Of a DNA stretch of 64,000 nt, positions 45,593 to 55,700 are shown one piece after another (position 1 is the first letter of the stretch; the number at the start of each line of letters is the position of its first letter). The notes beneath the pieces are model-generated. The model had not been told where the DNA came from. It was given only the letters and a program-made list of their open reading frames with translations, and did no database searches. The DNA lies in assembly GCA_029851415.1 (NCBI GenBank), contig CM056743.1, positions 66,618,186-66,682,185 of the forward strand, read 5' to 3'. The position numbers and the translations under genes are program-made. This DNA is from Eretmocerus hayati. Its lineage: Eukaryota; Arthropoda; Insecta; Hymenoptera; Aphelinidae.

Positions 45593-45856
45593 ATGAGGAA
45601 ACTAAGGGTCAACCACTCGCATCAAGCGAGGGTGATACGAAAAATGATTCAGAGAGCGTCTCAAGTTTCAGTTCTTTCGAGTACGGCAGAGATATCGCAA
45701 TTGTATGTTAACTCCATTCAATTTCTGAGAGAGATGAAAGCCAAGCAAGTATTGAACGATGCAGGTAATCGAATTGTTTCAAAGGCCAGGCCGCCTCGCG
45801 AAAAGCCACCCTTGTTCAACTCATTAAGAAGGAGCTCTCACCTTCCCTCGAAATAG
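45593..45856 (+). CDS. Hypothetical small protein, 87 residues
   Basis: A short basic open frame (MRKLRVNHSHQARVIRKMIQ) follows the previous one after 21 bp in a different frame. No motif is recognised. It may be part of the same decayed gene separated by a frameshift, or spurious. Confidence 0.2.
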   Translation: MRKLRVNHSHQARVIRKMIQRASQVSVLSSTAEISQLYVNSIQFLREMKAKQVLNDAGNRIVSKARPPREKPPLFNSLRRSSHLPSK

Positions 45857-45968
45857 CAAGAGAGTAAACAAGCATAGAGAATAGCAAAAGAGTAACTCGC
45901 ATAGAGGATAGAGCTAGAGAGTAACTTGCATAGAGAATAAAGCTAGAGAGTAACTTGCAAAGAAAATA
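45856..45968 (+). repeat. ~33-bp tandem repeat, about three units
   Basis: These are imperfect direct units of the form AGAGAGTAACTTGCATAGAG followed by AATAAAGCT-like sequence. The first units are more diverged. Confidence 0.8.
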
Positions 45969-45977
45969 TCATAAAAT

Positions 45978-46250
45978 TTTCCCGGCCCTCACACGTGAGT
46001 CGCGTGAAAAATTTATGAACACTAGTACTGATGGACATACAAATATCTTAATTGAAACGTTTTCTCAATAATTTATTGTCCAAGAGGCCACGTGAGTCGC
46101 AGGAAAATTTTATGAACACTAGTACTAATAGACGTACAAATATCTTGATTGGAAACTTTTCTCAATAATTTATTGTCCGAAAGGCCACGTGGGGCGAAGA
46201 TTTTATGAACAGTAGCGATGACAGTCATACGAATATCTCGATTGTAAATT
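45978..46250 (+). repeat. ~108-bp tandem repeat, about 2.5 units
   Basis: The direct units contain GGCCxCACGTGAGTCG, ATTTATGAACACTAGTACT and CAATAATTTATTGTCC. The first two are near-identical and the third is diverged and incomplete. Confidence 0.82.
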
Positions 46251-46524
46251 TTCCATTTAACAAGAAAACCCAAAAATTTGGAGTATTGCTCAGTATCGAG
46301 GAACTTTGGTTCAAAATTATTGAGCGATATCAAGAATTATTGTTCAAAAATATTGCAAGATTGTTAGAAAATATCGCAAAAATATCGTAGAAAGTATTGC
46401 ATTAATAGTGTGAAGATATTGTCGAAGTGTTCCCTGTGTATTGGTGGAAGAAATGTTGAGGAAATATTGATCTGTATTGAATGAAAATATTGTGTAAATA
46501 TCGAAACATATTGGATCAAAATAT
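46251..46524. repeat. AATATTG-rich degenerate repeat bordering palindrome 3
   Basis: Many irregularly spaced AATATTG/AATATCG heptamers are present. A similar AATATTR/GAATAT-rich region lies beyond the opposite arm (55700-55860), so this may be the outermost, decayed part of the palindrome. Confidence 0.5.
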
Positions 46525-46615
46525 TGTTCAAAGGGTAAAGCCGGGTGAGATGATGAGATCGGCCCCAGGCTGCATCGCCAGGAAAATTATGGGATTCAGT
46601 TGGTACATGTAAAAC

Positions 46616-49613
46616 TGTGACGTGGTAAATGGATTGCCAGCACAACTAATTTATATTCGACGGACTCTTAACCTAAATCGCAGGTCTCGCGCGCAAAGTT
46701 CGGCGAACGCAATTCTAAATTTTAACAGCAACTCGGCTCCACTGCATCACTTACCGTGATTCTACCTGAAAATCGGAAAAGGGGGTGGGGAACGCTCGCA
46801 CACGCACTCCAAATAAGAAATCAGGATTTTTCAATAATATAATTCGGCCTATATTCTGTACACGTTCCTTTTTCGCGGCGATACATGAATCTACATATGA
46901 AAATCCCGACAAATAACGGCCAGAAATATTCGAGAAGATTCGATAATTATCATCAAAATGTCTCTTGCTCAATAAATGTCTCTTAAAGTTTCCTGTAAAA
47001 CACGAAAATTCACTTCACAATCCTGAAAATACAATGTAAAATACACTTCACTAACGGCCTGGGCAATTCGCTATCGGCCTAGTCAATTAGTCATCGGCCT
47101 AGTCGACTTCACTCACGATGGACTCCAAATTCAAGGAGCACGCTGCTCCGAAATTTACTCAAAATGGCCGCTCCACGCTACGAATAATTACCGCGTTGGG
47201 ACAATGGCCAACTGCTCCAATTTGTGGAGCACGAGCTCCGCGATTACCGGATTTGACTGGCCAAGTACTCCGCGATTACTCCGGGTGGCGATCCACCGAT
47301 GGCACGGCCTTGCTCGTCGTCGTCCGGACGACAGCAACCCCAAATTTCCACGCGACTTTTCCCCCCGACGGGACTATATGCTCCGCGCACTATGTCTTCA
47401 CGAGGATTCACCTCGACTTCGGCCTCTGGTCACAATTCGCGGCCCCCAGGGCGTGCTACAATTTTCCCGCACTGTTCGGCCTTAGCACGTGGTCCCCCAG
47501 GAGTCCGGATCGGCTGGGAGTCGGCAGGGGATACGCGCGCACGAGGCTCAAGTTTCGGCCAGGACGAGGGAGTTCACTTTAATAAAATGAGCAATAAGAG
47601 GACTCACCGTGATTTTCCATAACTCTCGATAATGGCAATTCTCTGTCTATAATTTAGACTCTTGACGTCTTATTCCAATTTTTATAAGGACTCTTGAAGT
47701 CCCGTGTGCTGTCCTCCGGGACTCCTGGGGAACACACGGCAGGAACAATGGCTGCTGAAAAGCGAGAAGGCGAAAAGCGCGTGTACTCTGGGCAACTGCT
47801 ATTCAACAAGTGGCCTCGTGGCCGACTTCTTCTTCAACTTCAAGTTCCGTCTTCTTCAACGAAGAAGACGCGCTGTGATTGGCCCATTAAATTCCATCCG
47901 GAAAACTGGCAGCACCCTCTATCGGGGCTGCGCGGCAAAGTTTGAAGTGCATAAGAGCACATTGCGGCCAGCATGCGCACGGAATTCACAGATTCACAAG
48001 GAATTACACGGCCAAACTGCACGGAAATATATGTACGGCACTGCCTTTGGCCTCCACTCGTATCATCTTTCATCTCACTTGCACCTATAACAAGCATAGG
48101 CCGGCGTGGAGGCGCTGCGCAGCTCGCTTTGCCTCCACTTTTGGCCTTTCACTGCACCCGATATTCGCTACATGGCCTACTATACCTATATCTACTCGCG
48201 GCCTGTAGTACTATAGCTATATAGTACTTCCCATGCATCAGTATATCTATATGGGCCTGTGCATATTCACCGCAGGTCCATATGTATGTAATATACCATC
48301 ATCCGGTCGTATCTCGGCCTCACACACATATATACATATGTGTGTATCGTCTGCAACATCATTTTCTACCCAGAGGCCGATGTCCGGGTCGGCATCAAGT
48401 TTCCTATCGGCCTATTTCAGTAACGGCCTGCCCTGATGTCGGTACGCCGTCCGGTGGCGCCATCACCACGGTAGCAACAAGTTGCCAGTACGTCGTCTGC
48501 ACGGCCGCACATCAACATCGGCTCCGCGATCCTTGTGCTCTGGTGAGCTACCCGGGCTCACCCGCGTCGGCCAGCGGGTCACCGGTGTCGTGGGTGACCG
48601 CCTACGTGGTGGTGTGATAGTGCGCGGGTGCATTCCTGGCCAGGTTATGCGTGGGTGCAGTCAGCAAATGCTGCGTGCGTGCATAACCTCCCGCAACCTA
48701 GATACAGCTGACTCTGGGTTGCTGCGTATGGGCTATGGCAGGCAACCCAGGGTGTGCCGCCCCAAGTGCAGCCTCACCACCAGGCCATCAATAGTTGTGC
48801 GCGTTCGCGTCATCGTCGTCGCCCTGACAAGGGCGCCCCGGCCAGGCCGCATCATCGTCAGCTGGTGCACGCGGGATGCATCGGCCTGAGTTGAGTGAAT
48901 GCGGATTTACTCCTCAGACCCGGTGCATCAATTGCTGCATACCGTGATCCGCGTGTGTTCACTAGGGGATGAGCGGTGGATGCAACACGGGGTCCGCGGG
49001 CACCGGTTGTTGCCACCAAACATCCTCTAGCTGCCCGGGTTCTCCGTGTGCCGGTATACCTATAAATATACACCTACCTAGGTAGGTATGTGCGCGAGGG
49101 TGTCACCCGGGCCAGGGTGACACGCGGGGTGCTCGGGTACACGGTACCTTCGCGTTCGGGTGCATCATGGGTATGCTGGCACTCGCTTACCCGGGTAAAC
49201 GGGGCCTCGGCCTATCTTCACGGCAATCATCCGGCCGTCGGCTGGATAATACGGCTGGGAGTGCTCAAGCCTCGTATGCGGGGTCGCGACGGGTTACGGG
49301 CCTCGGGTGTTCATCTTGCGGGCGAATTCGTTGTGTATGCCCAGGGCAACCCGCCCTGGGCATCAGCTGTCGTCTGCGGCAATGTTGCGGTGAACCTTGG
49401 TGCGGGCGTGGTTGCCCGTCTGCAGGCATAACTGCACCCGCGGCGCCCGGTTGCCTCGGCCGTCGTTGTCATCGCCTCGAGCAGCAGCACCTCAACAAAA
49501 AAGAAAAGTATTCTCCGTGAATACTTAGTCTCGAGGCTGCTGCTCGAGGCACGACGAGAGAATTGCCTACATTCGGCCTCAAGAAAAAACGCTGTGACGA
49601 TTTTATCGTCACA
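46616..49613. mobile_element. Orphan 3.0-kb insertion in palindrome 3, AAAC duplication
   Basis: The boundaries are fixed by comparison with the intact right arm. The inserted DNA starts TGTGACGTGG and ends ATCGTCACA, flanked by AAAC on both sides (46612-46615 and 49614-49617). The right end is a perfect hairpin, TGTGACGAT-TTT-ATCGTCACA (49593-49613). There is no transposase, reverse transcriptase or LTR pair. Base composition shifts from AT-rich at the left to strongly GC-rich at 48490-49480. GGCC and CGGCCT motifs are unusually frequent. I cannot assign it to a superfamily. Confidence 0.6.
48180..49560. repeat. Cluster of short perfect or near-perfect hairpins
   Basis: Within this part of the orphan insertion I see CACACATATATACATATGTG (near 48324), ACCTACCTAGGTAGGT (near 49073), GTGTCACCC..GGGTGACAC (near 49099), TTACCCGGGTAA (near 49187), ATGCCCAGGGC..GCCCTGGGCAT (near 49337), AAGTATTC..GAATACTT (near 49505) and CTCGAGCAGCAGC..GCTGCTGCTCGAG (49475-49550). 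Several are separated by only a few hundred bases of GC-rich DNA. They could be structured RNA, protein-binding sites or residues of an unknown element. Confidence 0.6.
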
Positions 49614-52600
49614 AAACATACCTCCAGAAAAAATTTCAGAACTTTAGACCCCTCCAGGCCAATATACGCTGAAAAAAGCTGAAAATCGGTATTCTTTTTT
49701 TTTGTGGCGAGACCAATGAACAAAAAAATCTGAAAAAAGTCACAAGGATCTGTCTCAACGCAACAAATGTGAGAAAATTATTCCCAGAATTTATGATTGT
49801 CACACAGCGGCTGAAAAAGTTTTTCGAATTTTCAAAAATTCACCGAAAAAACGGGGTGACAGGTGCAGTCCGGGAAAAATTTTTTTCTAGTGTGTTCTTG
49901 CATATTCGACAAAGAAAAAATTTTTACTCCATCTTTTAGGTGGTACAACACCTCGGAAAGAATTAAAAATTGCCAAAAACGCTGATTTTTGCGTGAAAAG
50001 CTATTTTCAACGTATTCAGTGATTTTCCACACCGGTGAGACTATTTTTTCGGAAAGATCGTCGAATTTTAAATGAAAAACCATGTGTTAATGGTTGATTT
50101 GGTGATTTTCGGATCGAATCTAGTTTCAGAATAACCGAAAATTCATCAAAAATCGGATCGCCCACGCTCTCAAGACGGTCAAAGCTTTCGCCATTCCGTA
50201 GAAGCTTGGAAAATTCATCGAAATATAGAAGATTGAGCAGTCTATTGCAAAATAAGACTCAGTATCAACCCCCCCCCCCCCCCACCTCCCTCCTCCCCGA
50301 CCCGTCAAAAATCATACAGAAAATCCCCAGACACTCTTGGTAGAGTCTGATCAATCCCATGGAGTAAAACATTTTGATGATCAGAGAACGATGATTTGCA
50401 CCACCACTCCATCCATAATCCTTGAGCCTAGAACAAACTCAGGGGGAGTTGGAATCGAAGAATATTTGGCTACTCTCGTCCCATTCGGGACACTAGAGTA
50501 CCATCACAATGGCGCAATCATGGGCAAGAGTGCGAAATGAAAGCATTAGACTGCTGCGTTCGTTGCACTCTTGGCTAGGATATATGATGAATTCCACGCC
50601 AAAGCGACCTTCGGAGAGGGGTTATCTCTCAGATTCTTTTGAAACCCTTTTCATTCGATTCTATCGCCCAAAATAGGAACTTCGGACCACCTATGGGATC
50701 CAAAAAAATTTCTCCTCTCCATTGCACGCACATCCGTGAACAGACCGAAAATTCATCCCGTAAAAATCGATGCTTTTTTATTCACGAAAATGGTAATATT
50801 TCGAGTTTTTGAATAGCCATCGATTTGCGGGTCGCGGCATCTGAAGGGGCATCAAAAACCTATCGAAAATGTTGTCAGAAATTTCTTTCCTGTAATTTGG
50901 GGGCCTCGTGGAGGCAAAAAAGTGTTTTACACTAAAACGTAGATTTCTCAGAGAGCCATTTTTTTATTCTTTAAAAAACAGATATTTGACCTGAAAATTT
51001 GCGTTTTCTCGAAAAAATGGGGTTCAGAGTAGTTTGGGGCGATCCAAGTGACTTATGAGCCATTTTTTGAAAATCTGATTTTTTCGGTTTTAGAAAAAGA
51101 CGATTCCCTGCGCATGCGCACGAACGTAGACTTTCGGCGCCATTTTCAACGGAAAGCTGACAAAATTCTCTATAAAATGACCACTCGCAGAGTTGAAATT
51201 CATGCACTGAAACGGGATCTGCGAAAATCAATTATATCGAATCGAAATCACATGAAAATTCAGCTCTTCAACGCTTTCGGGGCACCTGCTGAAATGACAT
51301 ATCTACGAGATCTTTCCGGGACTCATTCTCGAGTACAAAATCGCCCTAAAAAAATTCGGATCACATGAATTCAACGTGACATTGTTTGAACCTTCAGGAT
51401 ATGCGATGAAAAATCAAGCTTGGAGCAAACCCGAGGTTCTACATTCAATGTTTTGCAATTTTGAATGTGGAAAATCTTATTTCTGGCAAAAATCGAATGT
51501 AGCGCCTCGGGTTCGCCTCAAACAGAACTTTTCATCGCATATTTTGGAAGTTCAGACAATTTTACGTTGAAACCATGTGGTTCGATTTTTTTAGGGCGAT
51601 TTCGTACTCAAAAATGAGTACCAAAAAGATCTCGTAAATGTGTCATCTCAACAGGCGCCCCGAAAGCGTTGGAGGGCTGAATTTTCATTGATTTTGATTC
51701 GATATAATTAATCGTTGCAGATCCCGTTTCAGTGCATGGATTTCAACTCTGCGGGTGGTCATTTTATTGGGAATTTTGTTAGGTTTCCACTGAGAATGGC
51801 GCCGAAAGTCTGAATTTGTGCGCATGCGCAGAAAATTGCCTTTTTCTGAAACCGAAAAAATCGAATTTCCAAAAAATGGCTCATACGTCACTTGGATCGC
51901 CCCAAACTCCTCTGAAACCCATTTTCCTCGAAAGAACGCAAACTTTTAGGTCATTTATCTGATTTTCAAAGGATGAAGAGAATGGCTTTTTGGGAAATTG
52001 ACGTTTTCGTGGAAAACACTCTTTTTGCCTCCAGGAGGCCCCCAAATCACACAAAAGAAATTTCCGACAACGTTATTGATAGGCTCTTCGATGCCCTTTC
52101 AGATGCCGCAACCCGCAAATCGATAGCCATTCAAAAACTCGAAATATTCCCATTTTCGTGAATGAAATAGCATCGATTTTTACACGATGAATTTCCGGTC
52201 TGTTCACGGATGTGAGTGCAATGGAGAGGAGAAATTTTTTTGGACTCCATAGGTGGTCCGAAGTTCCTATTTTGAGCGATAGAATCGAATGAAAAGGGTT
52301 AAAAAAGAATCTCAGAGATGACCCCTTTTCGTAGGTCGCTTTGACGTGGAATTCATCATATATCCTAGCCAAGAGTGCAACGAACGCAGCAGTCTAACGC
52401 TTTCATTTCGCACTCTTGCCAATGATTTCGCTTTGTGATGGTACTCTCGTGTCACGAATGGGATGAGGGTAGCCAAATATTATATACTGGTGACTTTATT
52501 GGTTTTTCATGCCAAGTTTTGCAAATTAGATTTGCGACATTTCGGTCGTTAGAATACGACCCTCTTCAGGCTAAAATTTGAAATTTACAATATAATTGTC

Positions 52601-52740
52601 ACAAATACATCTCAAGCACTGATGGAATACAATTGTAATATCAATATGTTCTCACCTAAAAATCATTTTGTACGGTTGTACTAAAATTTCATCCTTCCAT
52701 CATTGGTTGGAATGGTCAAATTTGATCTCCCAAGTCTCGT

Positions 52741-53982
52741 GTGAAGAACAGTTATGAAATGAAAAAGATCGCTGGAGAACTGAATATTCCTGAAGATTTT
52801 GAGTTATTATCACTGGATGTAATAAGCCTGTTCACCAATCTTGATCATAATCTCATTTTAGAGGCGTTGGGGAAAAAATGGAAATACCTTAAGAATAGCC
52901 TGGGCAGATGCATGTCTAAGAGAGAATTTGTTACGAGTGTTAAAATTCTTCTAAGCTCCACCTATATTCAATTCAACGGTAAATTTTACAGACAAAAAGT
53001 TGGTTCTCCTATGTGTGGTTGTTGCAGTCCAATTTTTGCTGAGATTACGTTGGAGCTATTAGAATTACACTCACTAAACCTTATGAAAAATAGTATTTTA
53101 TTATATAGGAGATACGTAGATGATTGTCTCTTAGTTATTCAGAAGAATAAAATCTCACAATGCTTACAAACTTTTAACAATTATAACCAACATTTACAGG
53201 TCACGGTCGAGAGAGAGAAAAATAATAGTATCAACTTTCTGGATTTAAAAATCATCCGTGGACCAAACGAAACTTGTTGGACGGATTGGTATATGAAACC
53301 AGCCGCTTCAGGAAGCTATATTAATTTTCATTCCCATCATCCTACATCGCAGAAAATTGCAATAATTTATAACTTAGTTGACAAGGCTGTCAACCTTTCT
53401 CACCAATCATTTGTACGAAAAAATCTCGCAATCATCCGAGATCATCTTCTATCGAACGAGTTCCCGGAAAACTTCATAAAAAAATATATAAATAAAAGGA
53501 TGTACTCATCACAATCACGAACCAATAGTTCACCTCAGAAAAAATCGCTTGTTCGATTGCCTAAGTTAGTATTACCCTTTATTAAAGGCCTCACTCCAAT
53601 GCTCAATAAGTCTATTAGAAAATCTTCCATTCTTCCTATTGACAGTAATGTCAATAATTTCTCAAAATTTATAAAATTAGGTAAAGATAGAATTGAAAAG
53701 TCCCAACGCAGTAATATAGTGTATAAAATAGATTGTGCGGATTGTGAACACACTTATATTGGTACGAGTAGAAGGAAATTGCATAAGAGAGTTAGAGAAC
53801 ATAAACGGGATGTGAAGAAAAAATCCGAAAAATCTGCATTAGCTGTTCATATCAAAGACACCAATCATAAAATAAATTTCGATGGGGTGCAAGTTGTTGA
53901 TACAGAAAGTAGAGTTCACAGACGCCTTTTTTCCGAGATGATTAACATTCATTACTATCCACATACTCTTAATAGAAAGTAA
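52741..53982 (+). CDS. Penelope-like reverse transcriptase + GIY-YIG endonuclease (N-truncated)
   Basis: This is an open frame of 413 codons with its stop at 53980-53982. The reverse transcriptase motifs are LDVISLF (25-31), GSPMCGCCSP (88-97, where the family usually has GSPLSP) and catalytic YVDD (125-128). A connector follows (NFLDLKI; HPTSQK). The GIY-YIG-type nuclease begins near residue 327 with VYKIDCADCEHTYIG and continues through RRKLHKRVREH. Full Penelope-like proteins are roughly twice as long and carry finger motifs upstream of LDVISLF; here these are missing and the frame opens just after the left terminal repeat. No convincing initiator exists (first ATG at 52759). It is probably non-functional, although the remaining frame is undamaged. 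Confidence 0.88.
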   Translation: MKNSYEMKKIAGELNIPEDFELLSLDVISLFTNLDHNLILEALGKKWKYLKNSLGRCMSKREFVTSVKILLSSTYIQFNGKFYRQKVGSPMCGCCSPIFAEITLELLELHSLNLMKNSILLYRRYVDDCLLVIQKNKISQCLQTFNNYNQHLQVTVEREKNNSINFLDLKIIRGPNETCWTDWYMKPAASGSYINFHSHHPTSQKIAIIYNLVDKAVNLSHQSFVRKNLAIIRDHLLSNEFPENFIKKYINKRMYSSQSRTNSSPQKKSLVRLPKLVLPFIKGLTPMLNKSIRKSSILPIDSNVNNFSKFIKLGKDRIEKSQRSNIVYKIDCADCEHTYIGTSRRKLHKRVREHKRDVKKKSEKSALAVHIKDTNHKINFDGVQVVDTESRVHRRLFSEMINIHYYPHTLNRK

Positions 53983-54532
53983 GATTCAAATGGGTTGAGG
54001 AATATTTATGAATTCACAATTGACCAATTCAAATATTCTCAGTCTCGAAAGTAGGAAACATCTTACCAGAGTGGGTAAGGTAGGTTTCTGTTGCATTTAG
54101 GTATACGTGAGAATTCTTGACTTGCTAGATTGACAGTTCTCTGGGGTGATAGATCGGGTTAAGATCTTACCGATCTGGGAAAATTACATCTTTCCTAAGA
54201 TCTTATGGACCGAATTCACAAGAATCGTGTAACTATGTAAGTTAGTTTTTTTGTTTTTTAGACAATAGGTATAGCTAGATTGATTTTGTTAAAATTCTGA
54301 AAGTATCACACACTTCAAATTTGATAGGTTTGGGAAATCTGGTTACAAATGTATGTTTTTAAAATGTGAGGAAGTACACTATTTGACCACTCCAACCAAT
54401 GACGGAAAGATGAAATTTTAGTACAACCGTACATAATGATTTTCAGGTAAAAACATATTGATATTACGATTGTATTCCATCAGTGCTTGAGATGTATTTG
54501 TGAGAATTATATTGTAAATTTCAAATTTTAGG

Positions 54533-54581
54533 CTGAAGAGGGTCGTATTCTAACGACCGAAACGTCGCAAATCTAATTTGC
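54533..54581 (+). ncRNA. Hammerhead-ribozyme-like core in the PLE terminal repeat
   Basis: CTGAAGA (54533-54539), a 5-bp stem GGTCG/CGACC and GAAAC (54559-54563) reproduce the two conserved boxes and stem II of hammerhead ribozymes, which are known in Penelope-like terminal repeats. A GTC and a GCAAAT-CTA-ATTTGC hairpin follow. The GTC lies directly after GAAAC rather than beyond a stem III, so the fold is not canonical. An inverted copy lies near 52533-52582, with GAAAT in place of GAAAC. Confidence 0.5.
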
Positions 54582-55700
54582 AAAACTTGGCAGGAAAAAC
54601 CAGTAAAGTCACCAGTATATAATTATTCGACGTATCCTGCAATAGGAGCATCATTCAGTATTATAGCCAAATATTCTTCGATTCCAACTTCCCCTGAGTT
54701 TATTCTAGGCTTAAGGATGATGGATGGACTGGTGATGGAAATCATCGTTCTCTGGTCATCGAAATGTTTTACTCGATGAGATTGATCAGACTCCACCAAA
54801 AGTATCTGGGGATTTTCTGTATGATTCTTACGGGTCGGGGAGGGGTAAGGGGAGGGTTGATACTGAGTCCCATCTTACAATAGACTGCTCAATCTCCTAT
54901 ATTTCAATGAATTTTCAAAGCTTCTACAGAATGGCGGAAGCTTTGACCGTCTTGAGAGCGTGGGCGATCCGATTTTTGATGAATTTTCAGTTGTTCTGAG
55001 ACTAGATTCGAACTGAAAATCACCAAATCGACCGTTAACACATGGTTTTTCGTGTAGAATTCGACGATCTTTCCGAAAAGATTACATTACGCGTCGAGTG
55101 CTGGAAAAATGTTTCCGCACGAGACGCGTATGCGAAATTATACGTCTGTACGCAGAAACACGGTGTTCCTACGTATGGACGTATAAAAATAGTTTCACTT
55201 CTGTCGCAAATCAATGAATACGTTGAGAATAGCTTTTTACGCATAAAACAGCGTTTTTGGCAATTTTCAATTTTTTCGAGGTGTTTTACCACTTAAAAGA
55301 TGGAGTAAAAAATTTTTCTTGGTAGAATATGCAAAAACACAGAAAATTTTTATTCCGGCATGCACCTGTCACCCCGTTTTTTCGGTGAATTTTTGAAAAT
55401 TTGAAAAATTTTTCCAGCCGCTGTGTGACAATTCAACATCCTGGGAATATTTCCTTCATATTTGTTGCGTTGACACTGAGTCTTGTGATTTTTCTCAGAT
55501 TTTTTTGTCCATTGGTCTCGCCACAATAGAAAGAATACCAATTTTCGGCTTTTTTGAGCGAATATCGGCCTGGAGGAGTCTAAAGGTCTGAAATCTTTTC
55601 TGGAGATATGATTTACATGTACCAACTGAACCCCATAATTTCCCTGGCAATGTAGCCTGGGGCCGATTTCACCATCTTACCCGGCTATACCCTTTGTAAT

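Larger units (their letters stand above)
52482..54663 (+). mobile_element. Penelope-like element (GIY-YIG type), 5'-truncated ORF
   Basis: The element is flanked by a perfect 12-bp target duplication TAGCCAAATATT (52470-52481 and 54664-54675), which also restores the interrupted palindrome arm. The ends are ~237-bp inverted repeats (52484-52720 and 54381-54620), an arrangement known from Penelope-like elements. The right side has an extra ~40-bp tail beyond the inverted repeat. One long ORF encodes a reverse transcriptase and GIY-YIG nuclease. Confidence 0.9.
46525..55700. repeat. Giant imperfect palindrome 3 (~2-kb arms) with two nested insertions
   Basis: The left arm is 46525-46615 plus 49618-51470; the right arm is 51475-52481 plus 54676-55700; the centre is near 51473. 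With the two insertions removed, both arms are about 1.9-2.0 kb and pair along their length by eye at ~80%. Examples are CGGCCCCAGGCTGCATCG (46560) with 55650-55670, CGGAGAATTGCC-distal blocks around 49640 with 55560, and GAGTGCGAAATGAAAGCATT (50530) with 52400-52420. Internal modules resemble palindrome 1 (CTGCGCATGCGCA; AAAATGACCAC; GATTCTATxGxxCAAAATA). No coding frame is conserved. Confidence 0.83.

Noticed and set aside
47118..49520. Several 80-150-codon frames in the orphan insertion
   Set aside because: They overlap in several frames of GC-rich, hairpin-rich DNA with no recognisable motif or consistent codon pattern; a small frame starting near 47748 was considered and is too weak to report.
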